From the NCBI GenBank assembly GCA_015501585.1, contig JADNRY010000010.1:558001-622000 (forward strand): a stretch of 64,000 nt of DNA. Direction: 5' to 3'. The notes under the pieces were generated by a model. It was not told the origin of the DNA. It made no database searches and saw only the letters and a program-made list of their open reading frames with translations. Both the position numbers and the translations under genes were made by a program. Source of the stretch: Rhodocollybia butyracea. Its lineage: Eukaryota; Basidiomycota; Agaricomycetes; Agaricales; Omphalotaceae. The first letter of the stretch is position 1; every line of letters begins with the position of its first letter. Shown piece after piece: positions 40,472 through 51,381 of this stretch.

Positions 40472-42673
40472 ATGGCTTGCCAAAAAAAGTCCAGTAACTT
40501 CAACAAGCTCTTGCATGCTTCTCGTCGAGTTGGTGATACTGCACGTAGACCCTGGAGGACTCAAACTAAGTGTGCAACTATCAGACTTACTGCTGGGCAG
40601 AAGACTGAAAGAAAACAGCGATGCGCTGCCCAAAAACTCAGCTATAAGCAAGCTCTACTAGAAGTCCACCAACAAATTTATGCAGCCGCTCAAGAGATCC
40701 ATGAACACTTCCCTCACTTGTCTGTTAACCTCATCACCACTGATATCTTCCAATCCGAAAGACTTCAGTCTGCGACTAAGGATGTGGGAAGGTACAGTGC
40801 ATTTGTGAGTCTTGAGTCAAAGTGTATCAATGCTGGTGAGTTTTACCTCTGCGATTTTTTTATATCACAAATATACTGTAAACAGAAGTCCCGAGGGCCA
40901 GCCCCGTCGCAAGGTGCATGAGATGTCGTCAGAAATTGCAGCCAAGTGGCGCACAATGTCCGAGGAGGAGAAGGATATAGCTACAAAGGTTGAACTAGAG
41001 CATCTTCATGACCGCAGGGCCAATAGAGAAGTTGGAGAGCATAGGGTACCTGCTGCTGCTGCCCAAGACTCCTTCCTTACGCTTGAGCATGTTCAAGAAA
41101 ATGTGAGTACACTGGTTTCTATCGCAAAAGCTTACTGTTGATGTTAATGAAACAGTTGAAACGCTTGAATATGAGGACCGGAGACGAGCACTTGCTAATC
41201 ACTACTCGCGGTAACAACAAGGTGTTCCACAAACCCTACATCTTCACCAGCAGCAATCGCGTTGTCGAGTTTTTCAGCAATGCGTTCAAGGAAACTCCTG
41301 AAGACATGGGCTACAGGATGGATTCCTTCATGGTATCTGGTGTTGAGGGCTTAGCATGTATGCAGGTTCAAGTGCTTTTGCAGCTGAAGAAAGATATTAG
41401 CCAGCTCATCTTCAAAAAACTACGTAAGTCTGCACCTTGATTTTTCTATACAGCTCTAACTACTCGTTACTGAGGAATGCATTGGCAGAGCCAAAGTTGG
41501 ATGCATGATTTATGCCGGTTTCATCGATACTTTCACCAGATGCTATGGAGTCGTTGTCAAGAATTGGCCACTTTCAGAGTTTAAAAACCCTAGCTCTGTT
41601 GGAACAAAAACAGAACTTGAGCTTCTCTTGAGTGCTTGGAACACTGGGACAGCTTACTTCTACCGCATGCCACCATTGGAGCATAGGGAATGGCTCGCTA
41701 CATATGAGGCCTCTCTGCAGTTGCCAACTCAGGGAGAAAGTGAGTTGGACGGTGAAGGTGGTGTTGGACTTGGCAGCATTGTTGAAATGATGGAAGGAGG
41801 TCAGGCATTGCAAGCCGAAGGGGCGGGCTCAACGCCTGGCAGTTGCATGCCTACTGGAAATAATTCTACAGCTGCCACTACCGCTACTGGGCACTCTAGC
41901 TTTGTAGCCATGAACATGGTTACTGATGCGAATGGAGTTGCATGTCAGGAAGTGAACATTTCCTGACTGACAAATTGGACACATGATTGAGCACATGATT
42001 GTCTCAATATTGTATTAATGACATTTGATAACAAACAAGTCATATGGTCTAATTTCGGGTGCAATATAATGACCCGGAACCTGGAACTGGAAATGAATTA
42101 TATTATATGAGTCAAAATGACTCGGAACATGACTCGGAATGACTCAATATGACTTAGGTAGCTAGTATAAATACCGCTCAGTAGATACATTGTACCCCAG
42201 CCTTGTTATTTTGGAATTATTACCTCTGTGCAGCATAGCTGTGAACTGAACCTTGATATGAACCTTAGTTGCTAACTGTGAATATTCAGAAGCATCACCA
42301 ATTACTTGCTTACAACAGAAGAATACCTGATTACCACAGAAGAACCACCTTTACCTGCTTACCACAGAAGAACTATATTTACCTGCTTACCACAGAAGAC
42401 GTCACATCTGTTCCTTCAGAATACCAGCATATTACCTGTTAACACAGAAGAACCATTGGAAACCACACTGTTAAATCAGCAACACCCAAACTCAATATTG
42501 TAGTAAATCTGCCCAACGGGCCCCTCACTATACTGTACATTGGGAAGATCCAATCGTGAACGGATCTTTACATTGCAGTAGCCATGAAGGCAACCACGCG
42601 GACTTGGAAGAAGCGCTCAGATGCTGGTAAACCTCATAAGAAAAAGGCTCAGGTTAACGGGGAAGCTGCTTAG
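40472..42673 (+). pseudogene. HMG-box-like nuclear protein gene, 3' end split by a solo LTR
   Basis: Exons seen: 40472-40835 (helical, RKQRCAAQKLSYKQALLEVH), then from 40886 an HMG-like motif (KVHEMSSEIAAKWRTMSEEE), an intron 41104-41154, then LLITTRGNNKVFHKPYIFTS, GYRMDSFMVSGVEG, an intron near 41425-41490, and KVGCMIYAGFIDTFTRCYGV with GTKTELELLLSAWNTGTAYF. This arrangement is common in Agaricomycete multicopy families. The first intron junction does not keep frame in my reading, so a lesion or different splice may exist. An LTR at 41943 replaces the last codons. Past it, in frame, 42578 onward encodes a basic tail (TRTWKKRSDAGKPHKKK) ending at TAG 42671-42673. Confidence 0.5.
41943..42572 (+). 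repeat. Solo LTR (630 bp) with TSD ttgca
   Basis: Starts TGTCAGGAAGTGAAC and ends GGATCTTTACA; ttgca occurs at 41938-41942 and again at 42573-42577. It has a TATA-like tagtataaatacc near 42167, and the motif aatgactcggaatgact shared with the 632-bp LTR at 1495. It contains 3-5 copies of a roughly 28-bp tandem repeat (cctgcttaccacagaagaac) at 42305-42400. With no internal domain, it is the product of LTR-LTR recombination. Confidence 0.75.
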
Positions 42674-43470
42674 TACCTACGTTGTAGTAACGCTACATTC
42701 AAATATACGCTTTAAGTTTTGAAATACACTGAGTCGGGCAAAAGGGCGGGACAGCGGGCGGGCAGTGATTAATGTATATACTTAGTGAGATGATGGGCGG
42801 CCAGTGACTGACCTTAGATCCGATATCTCAGACTTGGCAATCGATGCCGGAACGTTATCTTAAGTTATCATGCAGGTTTCGTAGCTTACATGAGGGATCT
42901 ATGTAGCTGCCTAGACTCCTTCCTAAAAGAAAATAACTGGAATTATTCGCGGAAATATTTGCGATGTAGGGAAAGACCTGGATCCAGGGAAGGGGGCCTG
43001 GCAACTGGGGCCCATCTTACCAGGCCTACACCTCTTGATTGGTGTGATGTCGAGGTGTGACCTGATCTGGTCCAAATTGGGCTGATCTAATAAGGAGATT
43101 TAGTTTTGATATATTTGGGATGTCAAAGCGCGCATCACGTGTCTCACTGCCTGCGCATCTGACTCTTTAAATTTTAATTTTTGATCTTCCGAATTACTAC
43201 TGCCAGACGGAGAAACTTCCTATGCAAAATCTGGTTAGAAGTGACTGGATTTTGGCCTCTCAGTAATACAGCTTCCGGTGATCAAGAACTCAAGCATGTG
43301 TCAATATCCTTGGCTTACAATTTTTAGGCTTATGCGGATCTATGGGGTTATCTTGGAGGGTTATTTTGGAGGTGCAAGATGAGACAAGACATCTGGTGAG
43401 TTTATTCATTAGATTTATATATATTAAACATCAATGCTCTTCCCCATTATAGCAAGGGAAATCTTATCCA
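42674..43470. other. Region without a recognised gene
   Basis: About 800 bp downstream of the HMG-like gene. It contains short GC-rich runs (gggcgggacagcgggcgggc, about 42745) and otherwise no open frame or repeat I can place. Confidence 0.3.
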
Positions 43471-44280
43471 ATGTGGTGCTTGTTCTGGGCATGTCTCAAC
43501 CGATGTTGTAAAAATGCCTTTGATCATGATCATAGTCAACTCACCCATGTCAAATGTTCCAGCGACGAAGAAAACTGCGGCTGCCAAGATGGAAACGGCA
43601 GTTCAGCTGGTTTATATCCCCTTTTCCCTTTGTTACTTTGCATAACTGACTCGAGCAATTTTGTCGAGCTCCTTTGTCAACATCTGGTCGGCCTTGGACA
43701 CCTGGTGTCCAGGCTCTGGCCCTGGCTCTTCTGTTGGAACCGGTTCTTTGTCTCCTGCATCTGTGGTTGGCTGGATCAGGCTGTCGTCATCTGTAGCTGG
43801 CTCTGGCTCCAATTTGGGTCCGGCTCTGCACCGGTTCAGGACCTTCATCTTCTCCCCCGTCTGCTGGGCTGTCTTCTGGTTCCTGCCCTGCATGGGCCAA
43901 CTCCAGTAGCGCACCATTTGTATCTGGAAACAATTATTGCAAATATACCAGGGTTGGCTGATACTTGACCTCAGAACTGGATTAAACAGTCGGTCTCTCT
44001 GGTGGCCTTGGGTTGTCAAGTCTTATCCATCGTCCTTGGCAAGTGCTCAGAAAATTGTGATTGTGATGGAAGTGGCTTGTCCAGTACTCCTCTTACGCCT
44101 CCTCCCACATCTTCTGGAGACAAGCCTTGCAATGATTCCCCTTCTCCTACCTCTAGTAGTCCCTCCCCTGGAAGTAACATTATTGTGAATATACTGGGAT
44201 TGGCCAATACTGATCTTAACCTCGGAGCTGGATGGTCTCATCAATGGCCTTTCTGGCAGCTTTAGAACATTGTCCTGGCA
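43471..44280 (+). other. Unrecognised Ser/Pro-rich coding-like region, apparent tandem duplication
   Basis: Two neighbouring segments share a plan: a Cys-rich motif (CSSDEENCGCQDGNGSS near 43555; CSENCDCDGSGLSS near 44030), then a Ser/Pro/Gly low-complexity stretch, then an end like (Y/V)(T/N)I.GLA(D/N)T (43950 and 44200). This suggests exons of a duplicated small secreted or surface-type protein, but no signal peptide or start could be fixed. The function is not known. Confidence 0.3.
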
Positions 44281-44532
44281 TGGTGTTTGTTCAACATGGA
44301 GGTCTTCCGTGCGATGTGAGTCTTGTAAGCACTCTTGTGCGAGAGATGTGTCAGTAGACTTTGTGACAAACTGAGATCCGAGAAGCAGTTCATTACATCC
44401 AATTCTAATTATGAAGTATATCCGATGAACTAGTCTATGTGCAGCTGCAACTTGCAGGACTCGTACCTGCCATGCGCTTGCGCGATGGCCCACACTCGCA
44501 AGTGTGTTGATGGCCATTGAAGACTGATCAAC

Positions 44533-44815
44533 CTGCTTCCCAGAGACCTTGGTTACACAGTAGCCTACTTAGCACCAGAGGCCACTGCCATCCAGCAATC
44601 TACGGAAGATGATCCTGAACACTCCTTGATATCCCCCAGGATGTGATTGCTGTTGGTATGCTGCTATGGCTCTAGCAGAGGAAATTAGAAATTTTGAATG
44701 AAAGGATCCTCTCTTTTCTCCTTCTCTTGTTTGGCCAAATTCCACACCACTGTGGTATAGAGAACTTGTTGGGCATTGCATTGCTCAAAGGCCCGAGAGC
44801 GGTTCCACTGTTCCA
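44533..44815 (+). pseudogene. Kinase 3' fragment (copy of the 48.3-49.7 kb gene)
   Basis: LGYTVAYLAPEATAIQQSTED-like codons (about 44546-44610), then the region equivalent to FERKDPLYSPSLVW and PLWYRELVxxCIAQxPE, with frameshifts and a premature stop at the tgctatggctctag position. It matches the minus-strand kinase at 48300-48620 in inverted orientation. Confidence 0.65.
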
Positions 44816-44849
44816 GGTTGACTTCACCTCCATAGGCCTGGACTAATGC

Positions 44850-45115
44850 TCCTGTATTTGTAATGACTGCCTCAACTGACCACAATGGGGATGGGCTGAA
44901 CATCCAAAGGATGGTCGAGTATCTTTGGACATCTTCGCTGCCGGTAGAAATGCATGTCCATCAGCTATTTTTTTCGTTTTTATATGTCAGAACTTGTCTC
45001 TCCTGGGCAGAGTCTATACGTTTGTTTGGTGCAAACTTAGACGTCAGAACCAGGTTTTGGCCGAACCCGACACAGTGCATACTCAACGAGCCCAGAGTGG
45101 TGAAAAGAGGATACT
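44850..45115 (+). pseudogene. ppo: Internal ppo exon fragment
   Basis: Reads TASTDHNGDGLNIQ and VEYLWTSSLPVEM, matching the minus-strand ppo gene at about 54770-55020. Similarity ends near 45115 and resumes with the next ppo exon at 47553, so a segment of about 2.44 kb separates parts of one ppo copy. Confidence 0.6.
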
Positions 45116-47552
45116 CACACGTGCTCTTACACTGCCACCGTCCTTTTATACTTTGTTTTGTCGTCTTTCTTATATAGCGTAACCACCACCATCGATAGTT
45201 CGTCTGCTGCTCGTAGTACCTCGTGTCTCTTGTAGCACCTTGTATCTCGCCGGAGAATATACCGTGGTTCTGACAATGTTATTAGGCCTAAAATCAGCCT
45301 AAGGCGTGTAACCGTACATTTTGACACTTTGTACGTGTTATACAATGCAATAAGTACGGAGCCCGAGCATGATAGCTGTTGCCGAGGCAAAGAACTTAAC
45401 AATAATACTCAGCGAGCCGTGAAGGTACGCCCACAAGCGTAGCCTAGAGCCAAGCTAGCGAGGATACCTGGACTGCCCGGAGATGTAACGCTAGATCGTC
45501 AATCTAGTTATACCCAAGAGTGCATACTCTCTAAACTACAGGACATCTCGAAGCGGGATAAGTACTAAGCCAACGCGTTACTCGAGGGAAGGAATTATGA
45601 GGGAAGGCATCCCTTGCACTAAGACCCCCAACGAGCTATGTTAAGATGTGGACTTTACAGTCCGTAACAATGGACCAGAACAATCCCGAGGGAAACCGTA
45701 GAGGTCTATTCGCGGCACCGGTCGTAACCGTGAGGACGGTAGAAACATACTTAGCGGTCCTACGGAAAGCTACGCGCCGGGATAGCCTTGGCAAATCGAA
45801 ACATTTGATCTTAGAAATCATACACGGGAGGTCTTATCCGTTAAAGCCGACTATCGGGAATCACTTGTACATACTCAGCGCAGTTGCTCAAGATTATCAT
45901 AAGTGGTGTCGTTGGAAAGCTAGATAACAGGCCTTCTCGAGAGAATGTTAATCACACTCAGGATGGACAGAACTATCCGAGGAATAGAATGAAACTCACC
46001 CAAGGGAAACCGGGCGGCGAGTGATCATGAAGCGCAAAGGTACTCCTGACCCCGGAGAATTGTGGAGTAATCGGAGAAACCTCGCTCGGATCAAAACACT
46101 CTAAAACTATGTTAATCCTCACGAAATCATATTTTACCTCTGATATATACCCAAGAATGGACTATTTCTTTATCGTGTGTACCATATATAGGCTGGAGTT
46201 TCCTTTCCGAGCCAGATTCCTCTGTTCCACTCTCTTTCCGTCTCTCTCCGTATCTGTTTCATCTATTTTTCGTATTAAACTCTCTCTACTCAGTATATAA
46301 GCCAGATATATTTATTCAATAAGACAAGTTTCTTGCCCTCAACTTGACTGCTAAGACCAGTGCTCCGTAGAACGTCCCCACGGGATCAGTAGCGTGACGC
46401 CTCCTGACTTGGTTATCTTTAGAAAGTAATAAAACTTCACGAAGTTACTTGCCACCTCCCCTGTACAAGATTGGTTGTGTTCCTTCACCTCAGAGGATCT
46501 TTCCCTCGATTTGTATGTTAGGAAGTGAGCTCCGTAGAATGTCCTTGGACTAGTAGCGTGACGCTTCTCTACTTAACTACGAGTTGGTTGTTAGTTTCTT
46601 CACCTAGTAAGTAGCTGGTCACCTCCCTACGTGTTCCCGCGGAGAAGTGTTAGTTGCTTCACGAAGTTGTTAGCCAGTCTCGATGCTTTACCGCGGAGTG
46701 ACTGATAGTTTCTTCAAGGAGTTTGATTTACTGTCATATTACTTGCTCGGCGGAATTTGGCCTGTAATAGAATTTCACAAACTTCCTTTGGCCCACTTGA
46801 GAATCTGATCGAGTCTTGAGCGTGTGAGTTCCCTCGAACTCCAGATCAACCTTAAATCTAGTTGCTTCCTTAGAGGGGACGGTTTCTAGTAAGGAATTAT
46901 TCGGCTCCAGAGTGAGGGTTCCTTAGTCGACTTCCCTGTGAAGTTAGGCGAGCCACTAAGATTGTGGTACGAGTTCCTAGTGATTAAGTTCACTCACAAT
47001 ATCGTAGCTTGGCCCAGAGTTTGGTCGAGGACTTTACGGCGTCACAGCAGCTAGTGCCAGAGTTTGCCTAGGGTTGTTGACAAACCTCGAGATTACTATT
47101 CTAGCTAGAGCCAGAGTTTGCCTAGGAGAATCTTAGTTTCGTTGTATTGGTTTTGGTTTTGATTATTTGGTTTTGGACACATACGCATTATTGGTTTTGG
47201 TTTGGTTATATTGATTCGGACATCCCGACGTTCCCTCGTACATATGTACACCCAGCTGGGCTTCCCTCGACTCAGTTCTAAGAGTTGTCCAAGCTTAGTT
47301 ACCCACGTTAGCGCTACAGTCTTGAACCTGGAGCAGTCGCGCGCATACATCCGATATTACAAGACTTTCCCTTGGGGAATCTCTGACAACCCGCCCTCGC
47401 TCCCTTACATATTGATAGTCTGGTTAGGTGCGGTAGTGTTTTTGTTAGGTTGTTTTATAGCACCTTTCGCATACCTACACGTAAATACCCAAATAACGTT
47501 GTGTGATCTTCTCAGAGTGTCTGTCGATACGAAACGACAGCCTTTCAATCAG
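45116..47552. other. Insertion inside a ppo copy, unrecognised
   Basis: 2.44 kb present here but absent between the equivalent ppo exons at 54.8 kb. It contains one frame at 45646-45927 (VETYLAVLRKATRRDSLGKS...), a TATA/pyrimidine-rich stretch (46130-46320), repeats of gctccgtagaa(c/t)gtcc...agtagcgtgacgc (46366 and 46530), repeats of gccagagtttgcctagg (47049 and 47109), and a frame at 47202-47561 with one hydrophobic segment (YILIVWLGAVVFLLGCFI). It may be a transposon of unknown class; no RT or transposase motif was seen. Confidence 0.35.
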
Positions 47553-47870
47553 ATTCATTAGTGATGGGATTTCTTGGTCAGTACCACTAGAGGCTGGAAA
47601 CATCCACCTCGTTAATTATTTTGCTTCATTTCAGATGCTTTGGGGAAGATATCGCGGTGAAGGTGAACAACAAGGTTGAAATTGTCAGAACTGTTTCTAA
47701 TCCTTGTGCATACTATGATGACTGAAGTTCTCCGAGGCATATTTGGTATCAACAACATCCGCTCCAGGTAACTCAGGACTTCTTGACAGATTCAAAGATC
47801 ATGAGTGTTCAAAACACAATTGCGCGTATCTGGATGAGAAGAAATTTATCTCGCCAAGTTAACCACTGCC
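47553..47870 (+). pseudogene. ppo: ppo 3' end fragment
   Basis: Plus-strand copy of the ppo C terminus: ISDGIS, then after an intron CFGEDIAVKVNNKVEIV and MTEVLRGIFGINN, then NSGLLDRFKDHE and YLDEKKFISPS. It matches the minus-strand gene at 54475-54810, with frame damage. It sits tail-to-tail with the kinase at 48.3 kb, as in the parental arrangement. Confidence 0.65.
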
Positions 47871-48000
47871 AAGTATTGTGATATGTCATTAATTCTTTAA
47901 TAAGGATCTTCACTCATGTCACTGTAATATAGTACGCATATCGCATAAAGGTTTGATTACAATACAACATGAAGATGGATGATGTGGGCTAGCGTAGTGT

Positions 48001-48237
48001 CTATGTTCTGAGTACTTTTAACATATCCTCCTTCGCTGAGTTTTCCTCTGAAGGCCGAGTGACAAAATAACGAACAGATCGGGACCTACCCAAACTCCTT
48101 TTGGCCAAAATGCCTTCAAAATTTTGCTTGATGAAAGACACATGATCCACATCTTCTAATGTCTGTTGTAAGTACTGAATGGACTCAAAGAATTTAGCAG
48201 AAACAATGCCGTTTTCTTTTCGGGAAATACAGGGCAA
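48001..48237 (-). other. Conserved spacer frame downstream of the kinase
   Basis: SRKENGIVSAKFFESIQYLQ, TLEDVDHVSFIKQNFEGILA, and SLGRSRSVRYFVTRPSEENS. The same sequence recurs at 52980-53190 and, degraded, at 54150-54330, always between the kinase tail and the ppo tail. It could be a 3' exon or a small gene; I do not recognise it. Confidence 0.4.
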
Positions 48238-48299
48238 TACATTACAACCAACATTTATGGCAGCAGAATAACAACATGCTTGTATTACTGTATCTTGTA

Positions 48300-49768
48300 T
48301 TACTGTATCCAGTGTTCACTGAGAATCTCCAGCACAGAGTAAACAGAGGGCCGATCCTCAGGCTCTTGAGCGATACAACAGTCAACAAGTTCTCTATACC
48401 ACAGTGGCACGGAACCCGACCAAACAAGAGAGGGGGAATAGAGAGGATCCTTCCGTTCAAAACATCCGATTTCCTCTACTAGAGCCCACAGCAGCATACC
48501 GACGGCAAATACATCCCGGGGGAATGTCAAGGAGTGTGCAGGATCGTCCTCTGTAGATTGATGGATGGCAGTGACCTCGGGTGCCAAGTAGGCTGTTGTG
48601 TAACCAAGGTTTCTGGGAAGCAGGTCAATCAGTCTGCAATGGCCATCAACACACAGAACAATGTTCTCAAGCTTTATATCCCCACAGCATAACATGGCTT
48701 CATGTAAGACATTAATGGCTTGGACAATGTCTAGAACCCAAGCAAGCTTGAGGCACCATTGCAAAGCCATTGGGTAAGATTCCCTCCCGGCTCCCTCGGT
48801 TTGGGCCGTTGAGATAACATTACAATCAGCAGGGGTCAATGAGGCTGCGTGTTTGGAATCCAACACAAGGTTGGGTTTCATGGGGATTATTAACCGCTCG
48901 AGGACCTTGTCCAAAGACTGAGCAGGATGGAATGGCATTAGATACCCACGGAAATCTCCAGAAGAGTCGATGACCAGAGCGGTGGGATGTATAATGAAAG
49001 GAAGTGGATGTGTAAAAAGAAATTGAGCCTGCTCCAATAGAGGATTGATATCAGCATACGAGTAACTGGAGTGCGAGCCGAATCTGTCATGTACGAAGCT
49101 GAGTTGTTTGAAAGCATAATGCGTGTTGTTACCAGATTCGCTCGCCAGTGTCACAACATCTACATTTGGATATACGTCGTAAGGTTGTCGACGGAGTTCT
49201 GAAAGTAATACCGTGGGGTGGTTCAACCCCTGGGGTAAGAGACATCCTAGACGGAAGGGTCTAACATCGATAATGACCTGTCCATCGTCTCCTGTTTTTA
49301 AAGTGACATGTTCTGCAATGTTCTTCAAGTTGAGCTTAGCCTGTATCTGTATTATGAAACGTGAGTAAAATTCACTATGGCTGACCAAATGATATACCTC
49401 TTCAACGAAGAATGTTGGTGGTATCGGTCGCATAGTAAGGTCCTTTCTGAGCATCCCGTTTTCCAAGCATTGCGACACAGATTCATTGTATTCATATGTC
49501 ACAATAGCGAGACAGCCAGAATCGTAGAGGGAAAATTTACTGTTGACTAGAAAGACAGATACTCCAAGTTCGTAGTAGTCCTTTTGAGAGCCAGACATAT
49601 ATAACGTGGAGATCGTGCGTAGTGGGTTCGAGTTAATCCTGATGGTCTCCAGTTTAGGGTTTGCCAATGCTAAGAACGGGTTCACTTTCAGTGAGAGCTA
49701 TAGAGAGGGCACACACCGATAGCCTGTGTTTGCAAGCCAAGATCGAGTTCGAATTTCCGTTGAGAGAT
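48300..49768 (-). CDS. Fungal protein-kinase-like gene with divergent catalytic motifs
   Basis: A frame of 461 codons (49685-48300) continues 5' toward an ATG near 49768 (MNISQRKFELDLGLQTQ), probably through a short intron or a lesion. The N-terminal half is not recognised. The kinase C lobe is clear: NVLHEAMLCCGDIKLENIVL (catalytic-loop Asp and Asn present, but C-G-D where the family has H-R/G-D), CRLIDLLPRN (DFG replaced by DLL), YLAPEVTAIHQS (APE), FPRDVFAVGMLLWALVEE, and PEDRPSVYSVLEILSEHWIQ. The metal-binding Asp remains, so activity is uncertain. Three truncated copies lie at 44.5, 52.7 and 53.7-54.1 kb. Confidence 0.65.
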
Positions 49769-49890
49769 GTTCATGGTCTGTGGGAGAGAAGGAGGATCGA
49801 ACCCTGCAGGCTAAAGTCATAGATCATATTCCCACGAGTTAGCGCAAATAAGTTGACAATTATCGTTAAGTTTAATCGATAATCTGTCAG

Positions 49891-51226
49891 TCCAAGATAA
49901 GTAGGTGTAAAAATAGTTCGTAACTGAAGTGTGCTCATAGATCTGATTGTTTCATCACTCACACCAGTTTTCAGTGGGTCCAAACATGCCGGCGCTCCGA
50001 TTTAAAGTCATTTCAAGTGCACTCTGACTCGACTTTGAGAGCAATATGGGTCCCCTCATCTTTTTAATGCCATGTGATGTCCTACTTAGGTCTTTATTGC
50101 ACGCGCAGTACTGCCATACGTTTAACCCCCTTTCTTGAAGACAATTTCTCAAGACTTCAATAAACTGCGGGTTTTTTGTCGAGTCACAGTTAGCTCAAGT
50201 TGTAACTTATTATAGTACTTTGAAAGCACCACCCTGTCCTGTGCGAGTTTTCGGTGGTCCCGGTGAGGGGTTAGAATTTTCACTATAAAAACTGAGAGAT
50301 TGCGACAGAAAAATCATACTCCCTCGACCAACCATAAAGTGTGAGTAGATGCCTTTGAGCTCTACGGTAGAGTCGCTTACTGATTTATTGAAACTAGATG
50401 TGCAGTGTTCACATTCGCGTCTATAAATGCGGCCGTAGCGATGTGAGCGAGATAAGGCATTGCGACAATGCTCCCACCGATCCGAGAACGGGCGCTTTTA
50501 CAGGCCCCTGCTCAGCGTTCAGGGAAATTCAGGTTGCAACTGGCACCTATTGCCCTGCTTGGAACTGCTCACGTAAACCCGGTATCAATGAGTCTCCTAC
50601 CCATTGAGATGTATCCATGGACCATTCTACTATCTGGCAGTCAGGTAAGCTCTTCACCGCCAAATTATGTTTGCACACACAGTTAACACCCCGGATTCGA
50701 CTACAGCAACGGTACCCACTGCTCTTCCAGGTACAAATTCAGTTCCTTGTAATACATATTTTGTATGTCTGCTCTTGTGCTCCTTTCGTTTTCCATATCG
50801 CATGTACTTGTAATCTTAAGTTGTGATTATGTTCTTGCTACATAAAATTAAAAAGCGTAACAATAAAAAAAAATATCGTTTGAACCCAAGTTGAACCCGA
50901 GTATCTGAAGATGTGACTAAGTAATAGAAATAACTTAAACAAAACTTAAACTTAACTAGTAATAACTTAAAGCTTATGATAAAGAACGCTCAGCTGCGGA
51001 AAGAACCGATCACACATAGTAAATAGTATAATTATTATCCTGGTCGCTAGTCAGAAGGGTTGAGCAGGATCACCGAGAACTACTAAGTAGTCTAAGATAT
51101 GTCCCGACTTTCTTTTGAGAAATTTTCTTGAAAGGTGGGACCCACAGGACTGCGCGTGCAATATACTTGAATATATAGATCCAAGTAGGACAGACATGAC
51201 ATAGCTTTAAAAAGACAAGGGACCTG
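49891..51226 (+). repeat. Palindrome 2, left arm (about 1,336 bp)
   Basis: Reverse complement of 51382-52721, with one 4-bp indel near the outer end (gtgtaaaaatag versus gtgtaaagatacttag). It contains the 5' flank of the kinase gene. Paired frames (CSVHIRVYKCGRSDVSEIRH, for example) occur in both arms. A TATA-like ctataaatgcggcc is near 50420. Confidence 0.85.
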
Positions 51227-51381
51227 TATGTCGAGTCAGGGGAGTCAGAGCGCACTAAATGAACATACTACTGAAAAACGGTGTGAGTGATGAAACAGAA
51301 TCAATCAGATCTTTAGGTCAACTGATTACTTATGCCAGCGTGGTGATCTAGTCCGTTCTGACCTTTGACTCGACATACTGG
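51227..51381. other. Spacer at the centre of palindrome 2
   Basis: 155 bp. It includes ggtgtgagtgatgaaaca and a diverged version of sequence at the outer ends of the arms, so each arm appears to be bounded by imperfect inverted repeats of about 200 bp. Confidence 0.55.
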
